From: Diphasiastrum complanatum
Lineage: Eukaryota; Streptophyta; Lycopodiopsida; Lycopodiales; Lycopodiaceae
Length of the DNA: 64,000 bases
Reading direction: 5' to 3'
Assembly (NCBI GenBank): GCA_029204225.1
Contig: CM055102.1
Coordinates: 8,939,456-9,003,455 of the forward strand
Both the position numbers and the translations under genes were made by a program. Under the pieces are notes generated by a model. That model was not told where the DNA came from. It saw nothing but the letters and a program-made list of their open reading frames with translations, and did no database searches. Below are positions 30,123-40,827 of the stretch, piece by piece (the first letter of the stretch is position 1; every line of letters starts with the position of its first letter).

Positions 30123-31326
30123 TGTAGCGCAGGCATCCCAAAGGGAGCTGAGAACCACGACTTAATTTCCCAGCCTTCAACTCTTGCCATCCAAACCCAC
30201 TTGACATACAAGCAACCAACTCGCCAACAATGATCAGACTTAACTAGCTTGAAGTTTCGAAAACGAACATTGAGATCCAACCTGGCGCCATGCCAGATCG
30301 GGGGTCCCGATGTGGGTGACTTCCCTCCAAGCAAGCCGCTTGACATACATCAAACTCAACCAACTCGAAGTTTCATTACAAACGAGTAACATACATTCCA
30401 AGCAAGCGGTCTAATTTACATCAGACTTAACCAACTGAAAGCTTCGTCACGAGAGCTGGAAGCCAACCTGGCGCCACGCCAGACTGGACAGCCATATACA
30501 AGTAACTTCCACCCAAGCAAGCCATCCAACTCAGCCGACAGGTTAGAGCCCGTTCCCCAAGAGCTTAACCCATTCACGTTCATGCAAGGAACACTCAGAA
30601 CCACAAGCCGTGACAGATATGGAGACAACCAGTTCTTGGACCAAATGGTCCTGACAGCATACCGCTGGCGCCACGGACAGAATGGTCCCGACGGCATACC
30701 GCTAGCGTCCCGGGATACAACCCTCAGCTATGTGCCAACTTAAAAATTTTGAAGCGACCTTACAACTGGTGCTTTTGCCGAACACTGAAACCCAGAAGGT
30801 AATCAGAGTCAGTTTGAGAAAAATCCCACTTTATTGATAAATCTGAGAAGGTTACATTTTAAGTGTGTGACCGAACCTAGTCTCCGGGGTGCTGGCATGC
30901 CAAGGCGAGTGTTAGGACAACATTCCAGCAAGGGAGGCTGAGACTTGGTTGGAGCTCGTCCTCAGTCGCAACCCGCACTCCTGTATAGTATTGGTGGGAT
31001 TCGGCATCCCCCCTCATAGCAAGCACTCTACCCAGGCTGGTAAAGCATGTTTTTCTCTCTCTAGGATTTTCTCTCTCTAGAAAGTCATTTTTTCTCTCTA
31101 GATTTTATTGATCCCTAGGCTTCCTTTAATCATGCCTAGATTGTGTGAGGTGATTGCACATCGATCTGAGCTCTCTGGACTTTGCTAGAACCGATCAAAG
31201 ATTTTCAGCCATAGGAGCGGCGCCGGCACCGTTGACGCTTGGAGCAGCAGGGGCGCTGCTGGCGCTGGGGACAATGCTGGCGCCAGTGGCGCCGGAAGTA
31301 AAGCTTGTAAAGGTAGCTTTACAACA
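30123..31326 (-). repeat. LARD-1 right (5') LTR
   Basis: Plus-strand text TGTAGCGCAGGC to CTTTACAACA. The last 120 bp (31205-31300) are rich in GGCGCC-type palindromes, which on the minus strand form the start of the LTR. Confidence 0.92.
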
Positions 31327-32611
31327 AGGGGGGAGGCCCTGCCTGAGGGCCTTCCTTCTTGGGAGGGCCCTTGCCCGAGGGCGAGAAGGAACGTAATGCC
31401 ATTGTATGAAGGTTTGATTGTTTTTTTTTTTTTTGTTTTTTGGCCGTACGGTGCGAGCTGTACAGCCATACGCTTGGACCAATTTTTTTTTTTTTGTTTT
31501 TCCGTTTTTTGCTGTTTTTTTTTTCGCAAATTTTTTTACGTTTGTAGTGGAATGTGGATGTGGACAGCCAATGACGGGCTGCCACATAGCACATGCATAT
31601 TCCACCGGAGAGAGGAGAGAGAACGTGCATTCCACCGGAGAGAGGAGAGAGAACGACAGATTCCTAGGAGAGAGAAAATTGGATGGACATTATGCTCGTG
31701 GAGGTGGTCCCAAAATACAAAGGACACCTGAGCACAGGGCATTACGTTCCTTGTCTTCTCGATCAATAGTTGAATCTCTCTACACATTCGGTCCCCTCCC
31801 CTCTCTCTCTCTACGATTCGGTCCAACTCCCTCTCTCTCTACAATTCGGTCTAGATCCAACTATCTCTCTCTCTTCTCTCTCTCTCTAGCCCTCCCTCCT
31901 ACAACATCTCCCTCTTCCCTGCCTACGCACCCCTCTCCGTGTTCGGAAAAAAATATATTTGCCAGCATTTTTCAAAAAAAATTTAAGGTTATCACAATTT
32001 TTTTTACGAGCACCCAAATGCACCAAGAGTTGCTGCTGAAAAAAAAAATTTGTCTTAAATTTTAAATTTTCACGGTTACATGTATTTTTTGGGATCACTC
32101 AAATGTTTCATGGAACCCAAAGGGTTATATATTTCAAATTGTAAATTGTTTTAATACCCCCCCCCTTCTAAGTTGTATATAACCTGTTTTTCTAGTTTTC
32201 TTTAAGCTTCCGTAGCTTCTTTGTTTGAGCTCGGATTTCAGTGAAGTAGAAACTAAAAGTGACCAGAACGATGAGCCTGACACTGATAAGTTATTGAAAT
32301 TTTGTAATTATTACTTTTCAATTTTTTTTTAAAATCCTTTTTACCCTTAATCAAATTTCCTTGTATTTTATTTGTGTATTTTCGATCCTCATATCATCTC
32401 CATTTGAGTTCAGAATTGAACGCTGTAAAAAGCAAAAGTGTTCAGTTTTATATGACTTGTTTAAGTGGGTGGAGGAAAGAGCATTTAAGCTATTTATCGA
32501 AGTCCATTGCATATAAACTTCAGCTTAGAATACCGTAACTTACAAGTCCTTCAATTATCAATATGGATGCTGACTTTGATTTTGAGTACATAGATGATGA
32601 TGACTTTGAAT
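31327..32611. other. Low-complexity segment between LARD-1 and the Copia-2 LTR end
   Basis: It holds poly-T runs (31421-31530), a tandem duplication of a 30-bp unit around CCACCGGAGAGAGGAGAGAG (about 31597-31658), CT-rich tracts (31800-31900) and a C run near 32157. A 15-bp inverted repeat, AAGGAACGTAATGCC (31386-31400) and its complement (31738-31752), bounds about 0.37 kb and looks like the ends of a small inverted-repeat transposon. The 215-codon frame at 31418-32065 is phenylalanine- and serine-rich low complexity and is not called a gene. Confidence 0.45.
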
Positions 32612-32643
32612 AAGTACATCAAGTTGGAAGTGACATTTTTAAC
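32612..32643 (-). repeat. Copia-2 left LTR, inner end
   Basis: 32 bp AAGTACATCAAGTTGG-AAGTGACATTTTTAACA, matching the last bases of the right LTR (37952-37982), adjacent to the polypurine tract. It is all that remains of the inner part of the left LTR. Confidence 0.8.
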
Positions 32644-32658
32644 ACTCTTCCTCACTTC
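32644..32658 (-). promoter_or_regulatory. Polypurine tract of Copia-2
   Basis: Minus-strand AGAAGTGAGGAAGAG next to the TGTTAAAAATG LTR start. Confidence 0.8.
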
Positions 32659-32679
32659 TAACTTGGTAAGTCTAATGTA

Positions 32680-33131
32680 CATCTATCTACAATTCAAAGA
32701 GCATCTCTTAACTTGAAAAATGGATCTTTAGCCAAAGGTTTGGTTAAGATATCAGCTATGCACTCGGATGATGTTACATGATAAAGTTGTACCTACTTGG
32801 ATTGCACCTTCGCCCTCTCAACATGCTTTGTTCTAGCATGAAAGATTGGATTGGTAGCAACTTCTTGAGAAGTTTGATTGTCACAATAGATGCAAGGGAT
32901 GTCCTCGGTCTTTAGCGCTTGTAGTTCCACCAAAAGTCTTCTTAGCCATAGGAGTTCTTTGGTTGTTGAAGTCAATGCCTTGTATTCGGCTTCACAAGAG
33001 GAAAGAGAAATTGTATCTTGCTTTTTGGAAAGCCAAGATATCACTCCTCCACAAAGGAAGGTGGAAAATGCACTTATAGATATCCTATCCACCTTGTCTC
33101 CTGCAAAATCTAAATCCGAATATGCCCTCAA
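32680..33131 (-). pseudogene. Copia-2 RNase H
   Basis: The frame 33131-32793 gives YSDLDFAGDKVDR, ISWLSKKQDTISLSSCEAEY then KAL, and FHARTKHVE, the standard copia RNase H blocks. The catalytic Asp of the DSDFAGD-type motif and the Glu of EAEY are present. A frameshift near 32793 separates the last block (ECIADILTK-like, read near 32740). RNase H degrades the RNA strand during cDNA synthesis. It joins the RT frame at 33128 with a frameshift. Confidence 0.85.
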
Positions 33132-34106
33132 TTACAAGAAAATCTAGTAGAAGAGACATATCTAAGTACTCTTTTGGCACTTTTCCAATGATGCATCAAA
33201 GGAACTTGCATACATTTACTTAGCTTGCTTACACTATAACTCAAATATGGTCTAGTGATTGTCAAATAGATGAAGGAGTCTATTAGCTTTCTAAAGAGTG
33301 TGATGTCCTCAAAGGATGCTTCATCACAATCATTAGTAACTATACAAACTTGCTCCATAGGGGTGTCAACCCCTTTACAATATTTCATGCCAAACATTTC
33401 AATAATGGAAGTAGCATACTTTGATTGACTTATAAAAGTAAAATCACTACCTCTAGTAACTTCTATTCCAAGTATGAACTTAAGAAGTCCTAGATCTACC
33501 ATTTTGAATTCACTAGACAAAGAAGCTTTAAAATTTCTTATGCCTTCACCATCATTTCCTGTCAATATGATATTATCAACATAAAGAACTAAAATGATGA
33601 TCTTTCCATAATTACATTTGATGTACAAAGAAAGCTCATAAGAGCTAATCACAAAGCCAAGGTAGTAGAGAAAATCATGCAACCTAGAGTACCAATATCT
33701 AGGTGCTTGCTTCAAGCCATATAGGCTCTTCCTTAAGTGGCAAACCTTGTCCTTCTCACCATCCTTGATGAAGCCCTTAGGTTGCAACATGTATATTTCC
33801 TCCTCCAAGTAGCCATTCAAAAAAGCATTGGTCACAACCATTTGATAGAGATTCCACACAAATGATCAATCTAATAGTTAAAAGCTTTGCTATAGGTGCA
33901 AATGTTTCTTCATAATCTATGTCTTTAGTTTGCAGAAACCCCTTAGCAACCAATCTAGCTTTGTACTTACTTATAGATCCATCTTGATTGTACTTTAATC
34001 TATAGATCCACTTACATGCAAGTGGATTCTTCCCATATGGAAGGTGTACAAGATTCCAAGTTTGATTATCTATCAAAGAATCAAACTCTGCATTGCATCT
34101 CTCCAA
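33128..34106 (-). pseudogene. Copia-2 reverse transcriptase
   Basis: The frame 34106-33777 gives NQTWNLVHLPYGKNPLACKW then IYRLKYNQDGSISKYKARLV. After a frameshift 33859-33128 gives NAFLNGYLEEEIYMLQPKGF, KSLYGLKQAPRYWYSRLH and the palm. The catalytic YVDD box reads YVDN (33572-33583), a change that should abolish polymerase activity. KLIDSFIYLTITRPYLSYSV ends the domain. The length is normal once the frameshift is ignored. Confidence 0.88.
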
Positions 34107-35260
34107 ACTTGTGATCTACTTACATCTTCATAATATGATGGCTCTTCAAGCGTTGTGGTTAGAAAAGAGTAAGAGGTAGAAGGAGTTGTGTCTTCCCTTT
34201 GCTTCTCTTTCCCAAAGTATGTGAGCCTTGAAGGCTCGGCCTTTCTTCTTGTGGATCTTCTCGGCCCCTTTGGTTCTTGATCTTGATCTTCCAATTGGTC
34301 ATTTTCAAGAAGCTCCTCCTCAAATTTTGCAAGACCTTCATCACATAAAGGACTAGATGCATTTGGAGACATCTTGTAACTTTGAGATTCATCAAATAAG
34401 ACATCCTTTTTAACTTTTACCTTGCTTGAAATAGAATCAATATCCTATATCCTTTGCTATCTTCACTATAGCCTACAAATATTCCTTTGAAGAACGTTGC
34501 ATCTTCTTTCCTTCTAGTTTCCAAAGGAATGTGGACATAACATATACATCCAGAAACTTTAAAATCTTTTACATTGGGCTTATTGCCAAACAAAGCTTGA
34601 AATGGTGAGATCCCACCAATAGCACTACTAGGAAGCCTATTACATGAGTAATTTGCACAAGTTATGGCCTCCCCCCAAAAAGAGATGGGTAGAGATGCAT
34701 CAAGTCTTAAAGACTTTGCGCATTCACAAAGGCTCCTATTTTTCCTCTCGGCCATCCCATTTTGTTGGGGGGTGTAGGAATAAGCAAGATCTCTCTTAAT
34801 GCCATTGATCTCACAAAATTCTGTCATCTTGTTGGAGATATATTCTCCTCCATTATCACATCTTAGAACTTTAATGCAAGAACTAAGTTGCTTTTCCACT
34901 AGAGGCTTAAACTTTACAAAAGATTCATATACAAGGATTTTCTTAGGCAATAATTCAATCCAAGTGAATCTAGTACAATCATCTATGAAAGTCACATACA
35001 TCAAGGCACCTCCATTACTTTCATAAGGAAAAGCATGTACATCTGAATGAATAAGAACCAAGGGTGAAGTAGATCTTGTCAAAGATCTCTTAAAGGAAGC
35101 CTTGTGTGACTTTGCGAGGCCACATGCCTCACACACTTTGCCACACTTCTTAAAATATTTTGGTAGGCCGAGAGCTAGCTCCTTTGATGCCATGGATTCC
35201 ATTGATTGAAGATTAGAATGGCCTAATCTTGCCAAAGCTGCACTTGAGTCAGCTCCTCCC
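34073..35260 (-). pseudogene. Copia-2 integrase
   Basis: The frame 35235-34417 begins in the zinc domain (LGHSNLQSMESMASKELA, with later CEACGLAKSHK). It carries the catalytic triad: IHSDVHAF, RCDNGGEYIS and GMAERKN. FGNKPNVKDFKVSGC and GIFVGYSEDSKGYRI follow the core. A frameshift near 34417 precedes a linker (34372-34073) rich in acidic residues that leads into RT. Integrase joins the cDNA to the target. The triad is intact but the gene is broken at both ends. Confidence 0.88.
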
Positions 35261-35815
35261 TAACCATATTCACACTTTCAATGGACACATTAGCATCCAA
35301 CTTAAAAAGCCTTCCTTGCTTAATGCCAGTACCTATGCACTTATCACTTTTCAAGATGGAACATACTCCATTCTTGAAATGTACATCTAGTCCATTGTCT
35401 ATTAGTTGACCAACACTAAACAATTTTTTTGTAATGGATGGAACATACAAAACATTAGATCTATCCTCTTAGATGATCCTAAGCATAATGGAATAGATCC
35501 TATGCCATCTATCTTACATTTTTGATCACTAGCAATGTAGATTTACTTCTTAGAATCATTACAAGAAAGTAAAGTAGAAAAGTAATGCTTGTTGAATGAC
35601 ATGTGGGAGCTAGCCCCACTATCAATCCACCATGTCTCTTGGATTGATCTTGGTGTAGATGCTACCATCAAGGATGTGTTGAAGCCATGCTCTTCCTCCT
35701 CCCCTTGTGCAAGATTGCCTTGATCTTCACTCCCCTGTGCATTCTTCTTCTTATAACATTCAGAAGCAAAGTGTCATTTCTTCCCACAAAAGAAACACTT
35801 TAGCTTGGCTTTGTT
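35223..35815 (-). pseudogene. Copia-2 protease region with zinc knuckle
   Basis: Near 35810-35770 the minus strand reads CFFCGKK then a stop, then HFASEC, a CCHC knuckle with a nonsense mutation at its glycine. The protease active site WWIDSGASSHM has D-S-G at 35615-35623. VPSITKKLFSVGQLIDNGLD lies in the frame 35450-35223. Several stops fall between these blocks. Confidence 0.82.
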
Positions 35816-35828
35816 CTTCTTCTTCCCT

Positions 35829-36535
35829 TCAGAGGTAGATCCTCGATCCTTGGCCTTGACCTCCTTGCCTCAGTACTTCTTGAATGGATGAGTCTTTTGA
35901 TGTGAAGTGTGCTTTCTCATCACCACCATGTAATGACATAGACCCCATCCTTGTCTTGAGGTGTAGAATCCTACTCTCCTCGGCCACAAGAACATTATAC
36001 AACTTGTCTATTGATGGAAGTTGGTCTTGAATATCAAAAGATTGAATTAGATTAGAGAACTCATCACCTAATCCATTCAATATTACTTGTACTAGTTCAT
36101 TATCTTGATCTTCTCTACTATAGATCCCAATTCTTTGTTCAAAGATTTTATCCTTAGGACATACTCTTGTCCATTTTCTCCACTTTTTCTCATGCTTTGC
36201 AAGATTAGGTTTCTTAGCATAAGCACTCTTGAAGTGTTATTGGATTCATAAATGTTCTTTAGTGAATCCCAAGCCTCTTTTGATGAGTCACAAGAAGCCA
36301 CCTCCTTTAAGACGTCATTGCTTACATTCAATTTTAAGCAATGTAAGACTAATCTAGCCCTATTCTTGTATTTTAATTGTTCTTGGGAAGCTTGAGACTC
36401 TTCCTCAACTCCTAAAACAATATCAAAGAGGTCATGTATCACAAGTAGTGATTCCATCCTCACTTTCCAGAAGGAATAGTTTGTGGAAGTTAGTTTCTCA
36501 CTAGATTCTAACAAATATCCACCCATGGATGACAT
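35829..36535 (-). pseudogene. Copia-2 gag
   Basis: The start at 36535 reads MSSMGGYLLESSEKLTSTNY then SFWKVRMESLL, the lineage signature. The first frame ends at 36092 and a shifted frame 36080-35829 continues with MNGLGDEFSNLIQSFDIQDQ, matching the VILNGL-DEY-NLVQSYAI block of Copia-1. One frameshift separates them. The region 36536-37115 upstream is the non-coding leader. Confidence 0.88.
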
Positions 36536-37115
36536 TGTGAATGAATGCCTATGAGATGCACAAAGATCTCTTGATAATGAGCGATCTAAGATAGATTTAT
36601 AGCCTTCTAAGAAGCTTCTAATCTTGGCCCAATCAACCTAGTTCAACTTGGATGATGGTGTAAAAGATCTACTTCAAATATCCTAGCAAATCACTTCTTC
36701 AAAAAATTGATTTTAGTACAATTTTGTTTGATATTTCACACACACATAAGATCTGAACAAATCAGCCTTATAGATCTGATCTAATGCTTCAAAATGAATT
36801 GCTTTAGTGACTCAAATCTCTACTTGATCATTAGCATTCAATAGATTGAACCTAGATCTATCAATGCACCAAAAGCCTTGAATTTTGGACTAGTATGCAC
36901 ATTTTTGGATCAAAAACACTAAAGAAAATTGATTGGAAGGTTGTTGTACGTTTTCACACGTGTAAATAGTACATCATCAGCCCAAAAATCGATCTTGACC
37001 AAAAATATTGAAGAGACCTCTCTCCTTGAACTCGCTCACTCAAGTAAAGTTCAAAAACAACACATTGTCAATGATTTCACAAGATATATAAATCATTAGA
37101 TTACTCTTAGACTTG

Positions 37116-37127
37116 GCTCTAATACAA
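37116..37127 (-). promoter_or_regulatory. Degenerate primer binding site of Copia-2
   Basis: Plus-strand GCTCTAATACAA, two mismatches to GCTCTGATACCA, directly beside the right LTR. Confidence 0.8.
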
Positions 37128-37982
37128 TGTCAACTTTCAGAAAAAAAGGACAAGCATGATTGTACAAAACAATCATTAAGAGTTATTGATTTCCTGATCC
37201 AATGATCTATCAAGTTGTATGAGTTAGATCTTGATCTAGATGCATTACACTATGACTTTAGCAAGAGCAATGGATCAAATGATTAAAAACTTTGAAGAGC
37301 GGCCTCACACATGTGGAAGACAGTAATAGTATAGACTGTAAATAGAGAGTGAAGTACTTTAGCCTACAAAAGCATTTCAATCATAAAAACTCAAGACAAA
37401 TGTGGAAATTACAAGGAAAACTAGAAATTGCCAATGTCACATCAACTTCTCATTGATCTGGTTGATCCCTTTATAGATCAAGTACATCCACGAGCTGTGT
37501 ACTGTCCAACAAGCCTTCACACGTGTGAAGAGTGCCTAGTCATCTAGATCCACCAATGGGAGCCATATATGCTCATTTCACAAAATTGACTATTCTCTTT
37601 AGCTAGAAAACAAAAAAGCTAGTCTTCCACAATTATATGAATATTCCCTATAAAATAGGATCTAATGGAATCCCTCTATCTTATCAACTACAATATTATC
37701 CACATTTTTGAATGGCATCTTGACATGTGTGAATAATAACTCATTCACATGGAAGTGCAATCTATTTACATAAAGTTTAACCAAAATGGCTTTTTCCTAG
37801 ATTCTACTCAAAGGTCAATTTCACACTTGTGTAGATCTAACTAAAATCAATCTAACTTTATAAAAGTAACTTATGTACATCCTTTCACACATGGGAATAG
37901 ACTCCACACGTGTGAGATCCTATCAAGATCAATTATCTCAAGATCAACTGAGTACATCAAGTTGGAAGTGACATTTTTAACA
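37128..37982 (-). repeat. Copia-2 right (5') LTR
   Basis: 855 bp, plus-strand TGTCAACTTTCAG to CATTTTTAACA. It contains a perfect 16-bp palindrome CTTCACACGTGTGAAG at 37515-37530 and another CCACACGTGTGAG near 37904. Minus-strand TATAAAGG near 37470 is a possible TATA box. Confidence 0.9.
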
Positions 37983-38429
37983 TTCCCCTGCCGGGTCTAG
38001 TCGTCGGAGGTTAGGTCGTTGCTAGTTAGGATAAGAGATTTAGGAGAAGGGACTTAGGGTCTACTATTAGGGATTCAAGATAAGAGATCTAGGGAAAGGG
38101 GCTTAGCATTTTCGATGTAGAGTTTAGGGTAAGATGTCTAGGGAAAAGAGTTTAGGATAAGGTGTAATTAGTCTAGGGCTTAAGATTTAGAGGTTAGGGC
38201 TTAGGGCTTAGGGTCTAGAGAACAAGAACATAAGAAACAAATATCCACGCAACATACAAAGGAGGTCACGCAACCAAAAAAAAATTTGCGTAGATATACG
38301 TGTGGATATGGTCGCGTGGATTATCCACGTGTGGATGTTCCACACAAATATCATTTTTGGCAACAACTGTCTATAATTCATCAGAGACCGTGAAATTCAA
38401 ATCACGTGGATCTTCCACACATGTCATAC
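37983..38429. other. Telomere-like and ATCCACG-rich segment
   Basis: 38000-38220 is a degenerate array of TTTAGGG-like words (TTAGGGCTTAGGGCTTAGGG near 38190-38212). 38243-38420 has ATCCACGCAAC, GTGTGGATATGG, GCGTGGATTATCCACGTGTG and similar words in both orientations. No coding content. Confidence 0.6.
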
Positions 38430-39729
38430 AGCTCTGCATGTTCAGATGATACATTCTTCTATGCTAGAGATGATCTTTGTTTTCTGAAGCATTTAATATG
38501 ATTTCAGAGTTGCTGATTATTTTGGCCTGGTAGAGATTTCCTTCTCTACATCCGACTATCAACAACTTGTTTGTTGTCTTCTCGATCGTACGACAAGTGT
38601 TGCCATCGAACAAAACTCAAATGCCTAGATTTGCCATCTTGGAGACAAATAGCAGATCCTTTTTGAGTGAGGGCACATAGAGTGCTCCTGGCAGCTCTGC
38701 TTGGCCTGACAGTGTTCGTAGCTGTAGAGAGCCGATGCCTTTGATATCGTGTCAGCTTCCATCGCCTAGAATCATTGCTCTATCATTTTCAAGTTCGCGA
38801 AAGTTAATCAAGATCTTCTTGTTGCAGGTTATGTGAGATGTTGCTCCTGAATCGATGACTACATCGTAGTCGTGTTCAGAGTAGCTTGTCGAAGCTTTGT
38901 CGAGTATCGTGAAAGCTTCGTCACCTTTTTTAGCATCCTTTGATGACTCTGCAACGTTTGCCTTTTGGGTTGAATCTGCAGTCATATGCAGAATGCCCTT
39001 TCTTCTTGCAATTCATGCAAGGTATTGTTGATTGAACTAGTATTTGTTGGTCGTATGGCTTGGTTTGTGGCAGTGATCGTAGGAAAAAGATTGCTGATTC
39101 AAGGCTTCATCTTCTCGAATCTTGTCTTGTTTTTGTTCTTCTTCTGTCTTTTCGTGAAGAGAGCCTTCTCTTGATCACTGCTTCCCTCTCCTTCGTCTCT
39201 CATCAGCGACAAGACTGACTGCTTTGTCGAATGTCATATCTAGTAAACTCAGTATGAGCATTCTCAGCAGCTGATAGGACGTCAATAGAGATTTCATGAA
39301 GTACATTAGTTGTTGTGGTGCTGGGACCTGGTGCTCCTGCCCTGATATAGCGATTTGAGCGAAGATCATTCTGATCTTCTCAACATGCTGATCTAACTGG
39401 TTGCCATCCCACCGTATGGATTGCAGCTCATTGTGAAGGTGCATGACTGAAGCTATAGTCCTCACTTCATACTTCTACTTTAATCTTTCCCACACTGCAT
39501 GGCTGCTTTTGTAGTCTTCAATCTGCATGAGTAGATCTTCATTTATGGACGAAACGATGATCACCATTGCGTGCTCATCCTTTCTGATCCATTCAGCTCT
39601 CCTCGGGTCTCCCTCTGGAGGCTGCACCTCTGAGAGCTCGGTCACCGACCAGATGCCTTTGAATTTCCAGATTCTGTAATTTGCACCATCAAGACTGATT
39701 GCTACTCTGGTTTGGATTGTTGTAGCCAT
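38430..39729 (-). pseudogene. Copia-3 gag and protease, 5' half only
   Basis: Minus-strand blocks in order: ATTIQTRVAISLDGANYRIW at the start (39729 down), then QSIRWDGNQLDQHVEKIRMI in the frame 39465-39175. The CCHC knuckle CMNCKKKGHSAYDC is at 38978-39019, and the protease active site VIDSGATSHITC has D-S-G at 38845-38853. LYVPSLKKDLLFVSKMANLG lies near 38650. Integrase and RT are absent, so the element is truncated near 38430. This gag differs from the Copia-1/2/4/6/7 lineage, so it is a separate copia family. Stops and frameshifts between blocks make it non-functional. Confidence 0.82.
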
Positions 39730-39783
39730 ATTGTGTTGTTTGGAAGGATCACTGCTGGGATATCAGTAGTGATAACCAAAATC

Positions 39784-39795
39784 GCTCTGATACCA
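39784..39795 (-). promoter_or_regulatory. Primer binding site of Copia-3
   Basis: Plus-strand GCTCTGATACCA, exact complement of the Met-tRNA type site, at the LTR edge. Confidence 0.92.
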
Positions 39796-40162
39796 TGTCG
39801 TGGAAGCTATTACGTTTTGTGTTCATCCTCTCTCTTTTTATTCGCAAACAATTTTCTGTCTTTGAATTTTCTTTTCGTGTGAAGCTCTTACGGGATCCCA
39901 GACACTCGGCTAAGCATCACAGAACATATTTTATTCTAGCAATCAAGAGACACATCACAAGGCCAAGAGATACAAGAAATAGAACGATTATATTGTCAGT
40001 TTGGTTTTAGAACAAGATCGTCAGTGTCTCGCTCATTGGTGGAATGACTCTTTGCTCTTTCGCTGTGTTCTGCTCGTTGGCAGACTTTCATACACAGCTA
40101 TGGTATTTTTGCTTTCTTACTCTGTTCGCTATGTCTCTCTCTGTTTCTTACAGATATCTGTA
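39796..40162 (-). repeat. Copia-3 5' LTR, first part
   Basis: Starts TGTCGTGGAAGC beside the primer site and is cut at 40162 by Copia-4. The rest probably lies at 46030-46186, giving about 524 bp in total. Confidence 0.72.
40158..40162. repeat. Target site duplication of Copia-4, left
   Basis: CTGTA, repeated exactly at 46025-46029. Confidence 0.93.
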
Positions 40163-40815
40163 TGTGAAAAATTGTCAACTAGTAGTATTTTCCTAACTTG
40201 AGATTTTGTAGGCCTATGGCCAAATAAAAGTTAGAGATAGGTTCATACATGTATGTAGAGGCCCAAAGTATGTGTACACTACTTTTGAGGTCACATTAAT
40301 TAGAGGAGGTCGAGTGTGGAGCTCTTCTATTGGCTCATAATTTGGTGCATTCCTATTTGACCAAATTTCTAGGTATATGGGTGAATCCTATTGGACCCCA
40401 ATTTTAGCCTATCATAAGACAAGTGGCCAAGAGGCACTATGGCTGCTATAAATAGCCATCTCCACGAGTATGTACACATCTCATTTTCATTCTATTGAAT
40501 GAATGTTATGCTCTTTGAAGGTCCATCTTCTTCTCTCTCACTTTTTTGTTCATATCTTGCATTCTAGCCACTAGAATTGTGATTTCTTTGTTGCTATGGC
40601 TTCACACGTGTGAAATGCAGGTTGTAGGCTCTGAAGTACGGACAGGGACAGCAAGTTTCTGTTTGTGGAAGCTTATGATCAGATTTTGATGTTTAGTTGA
40701 TGTTTAGTATGCTTAACATCACAATTTCTATCATTTTTTCAATCTAGATGTGCATAACTTCCATGGCCAAGATCTTTATGAAACTTTAGCATCTTTTGGA
40801 TCTGAGTTTTTCACA
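40163..40815 (+). repeat. 5' LTR of Copia-4
   Basis: 653 bp, TGTGAAAAATTGTC to GAGTTTTTCACA. It carries a TATA box and, downstream of it, the TTCACACGTGTGAA palindrome at 40601-40614. Confidence 0.97.
40447..40454 (+). promoter_or_regulatory. TATA box of the Copia-4 LTR
   Basis: TATAAATA in CTGCTATAAATAGCC; the copy in the 3' LTR is at 45656-45663. It would set the start of the genomic RNA some 30 bp downstream. Confidence 0.7.
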
Positions 40816-40827
40816 TGGTATCAGAGC
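40816..40827 (+). promoter_or_regulatory. Primer binding site of Copia-4
   Basis: TGGTATCAGAGC, exact, directly after the LTR. The non-coding leader runs from 40828 to 41424. Confidence 0.97.

Larger units (their letters stand above)
26602..31326 (-). mobile_element. LARD-1, large non-coding LTR retrotransposon
   Basis: A 4.7-kb element on the minus strand: LTRs of 1179 and 1204 bp, exact primer site beside the right LTR, polypurine tract beside the left LTR, and a 2.3-kb internal region with no gag or pol motif in any frame. This fits the class called LARD (large retrotransposon derivative), moved by proteins of other elements. It is more GC-rich than its neighbours. No clean target duplication: GGGGA on the left and AGGGG on the right are only suggestive in G-rich DNA. 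Confidence 0.85.
24108..37982 (-). mobile_element. Copia-2, split by nested insertions
   Basis: A minus-strand Ty1/copia element. Its right (5') LTR is 37128-37982. Its left (3') LTR survives as two pieces, 24108-24257 and 32612-32643. The outer ends TGTCAA and TTTTTAACA match the right LTR ends. Flanking 5-mers TTCCT (24103-24107) and TTCCC (37983-37987) look like a target duplication with one change. The internal part has the order gag, protease, integrase, RT, RNase H, with stops and frameshifts in all. About 8.3 kb of foreign DNA sits within the left LTR. The gag lineage is shared with Copia-1, -4, -6 and -7. Confidence 0.75.

Noticed and set aside
31418-32065. 215-codon open frame on the plus strand
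   Set aside because: Its composition is dominated by phenylalanine from poly-T and serine/leucine from CT-rich tracts. Several other frames are open over the same low-complexity DNA, and no domain is visible.
38000-38220. A true telomere or chromosome end
   Set aside because: Repeats are irregular and flanked on both sides by retroelements, so at most interstitial telomere-like sequence.
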